Origin: Candidatus Thalassarchaeaceae archaeon
GTDB taxonomy: Archaea; Thermoplasmatota; Poseidoniia; Poseidoniales; Thalassarchaeaceae
NCBI GenBank assembly: GCA_013329905.1
Contig: DUJH01000014.1
Span: 14,948-38,700 of the forward strand
DNA length: 23,753 nt
Direction: 5' to 3'
Shown here: positions 23,415-23,753 of the stretch, piece by piece
How the letters are laid out: each line of letters begins with the position of its first letter
Position numbering within the stretch: position 1 is the stretch's first letter
Notes under the pieces: generated by a model
What the model saw: the letters and a program-made list of their open reading frames with translations, nothing else
What the model was told of the DNA's origin: nothing
Database searches by the model: none
Made by a program: the position numbers and the translations under genes

Positions 23415-23753
23415 TTTTTATCACACAACCGCTGTCCATTCCATATTCGCTACCTCCCAGAGGTTCCAAGTCATCGGCGGCGAACGCGGATTCCTCACGA
23501 AGGCGTTAGAGGTAATGAAAGTTCCCGGACTGTTGTTGAGGTAGCGAGTAATTCTTAATCCTCAGTCATCCATTATGATTGCTGCTTTCTCCGGCCGGAA
23601 TCCGGAGGAATTAACAGTTCAGCACGACGTTTTCCTAAAATTCTTATCACTTTGGTTTCATTTTCTCATCGGAATTTTAGCAGATGAACCTGATCGTATC
23701 GGAGAGGTCTGTATTCCTATCTGAAAAAAAGTATCAAATTGAGCGGAAGCACT
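23415..23753. other. AT-rich non-coding region upstream of orc1, candidate origin
   Basis: No convincing gene is seen in these 339 bases. The last 170 bases are AT-rich. CTAAAATTC (23635-23643) is the exact reverse complement of GAATTTTAG (23672-23680), with 28 bases between them. CTCCGG (23589-23594) and CCGGAG (23602-23607) form a second, GC-rich inverted repeat. Position beside orc1/cdc6 plus AT-richness and inverted repeats fits an archaeal origin, but I found no clear copy of a known origin-recognition-box consensus. It also holds the orc1 promoter, perhaps with GAATATGGAA on the minus strand (about 23442-23451) as TATA-like box. Confidence 0.4.

Noticed and set aside
23635..23680. Origin recognition box matching a known consensus
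   Set aside because: The inverted repeat is real, but I could not align it convincingly to the ORB or mini-ORB consensus, so only a candidate origin is claimed.

Overview
The window looks like a chromosomal segment of a mesophilic archaeon, most likely a marine euryarchaeon of the Marine Group II / Poseidoniales type; that placement is inference. Archaeal hallmarks are an Orc1/Cdc6 replication initiator, a stand-alone Bud32 kinase, an archaeal phosphopantetheine adenylyltransferase fused to a GTP-dependent dephospho-CoA kinase domain, a geranylgeranyl-reductase-like flavoprotein, and TATA-like boxes. Ribosome binding sites of the GGAGG and GGTGATC types and GTG starts are common. No CRISPR array, tRNA, rRNA, insertion sequence or integrase was seen.

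Layout. 1-836 (minus): 5' two thirds of nadA, running off the left edge. 916-3215 (plus): Bud32 kinase, XTP/dITP pyrophosphatase and a Pro/Met-rich membrane-anchored protein. 3249-10426: an acyl-CoA and aromatic-type catabolic block with an enoyl-CoA hydratase (plus), an aldehyde dehydrogenase (minus), a PaaG-like isomerase (plus), and a minus-strand run of enoyl-CoA hydratase, BoxB/PaaA-like di-iron epoxidase, unknown 186-aa protein, 3-hydroxyacyl-CoA dehydrogenase and SemiSWEET membrane protein. The last four of these are tightly spaced or overlapping. 10490-14419: two FAD oxidoreductases and a two-cluster ferredoxin (probably isoprenoid/lipid redox), interleaved with moaE and moaC. 14487-16520 (plus): GlpX-type fructose-1,6-bisphosphatase and a eukaryotic/bacterial-type class I aldolase, a gluconeogenic pair. 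16582-20001: two tandem small winged-helix-like genes facing away from a very large (874 aa) HTH protein of unknown function across an AT-rich control region with symmetric repeats. 20002-20435: no convincing protein, but several mutually consistent RNA helices, so a candidate structured RNA. 20436-21449: CoaD/dephospho-CoA kinase fusion. 21486-23414 (minus): a four-helix membrane protein and orc1/cdc6. 23415-23753: AT-rich and non-coding, with inverted repeats, so a candidate replication origin.

The most interesting proposal is a compact epoxyacyl-CoA (benzoyl-CoA or phenylacetyl-CoA type) ring-opening module in an archaeon. The epoxidase would be followed by isomerisation, semialdehyde oxidation and beta-oxidation, all encoded within about 7 kb. 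The second is the region at 16.6-20.4 kb, with the unknown giant HTH protein, paired small regulators and unassigned structured RNA.
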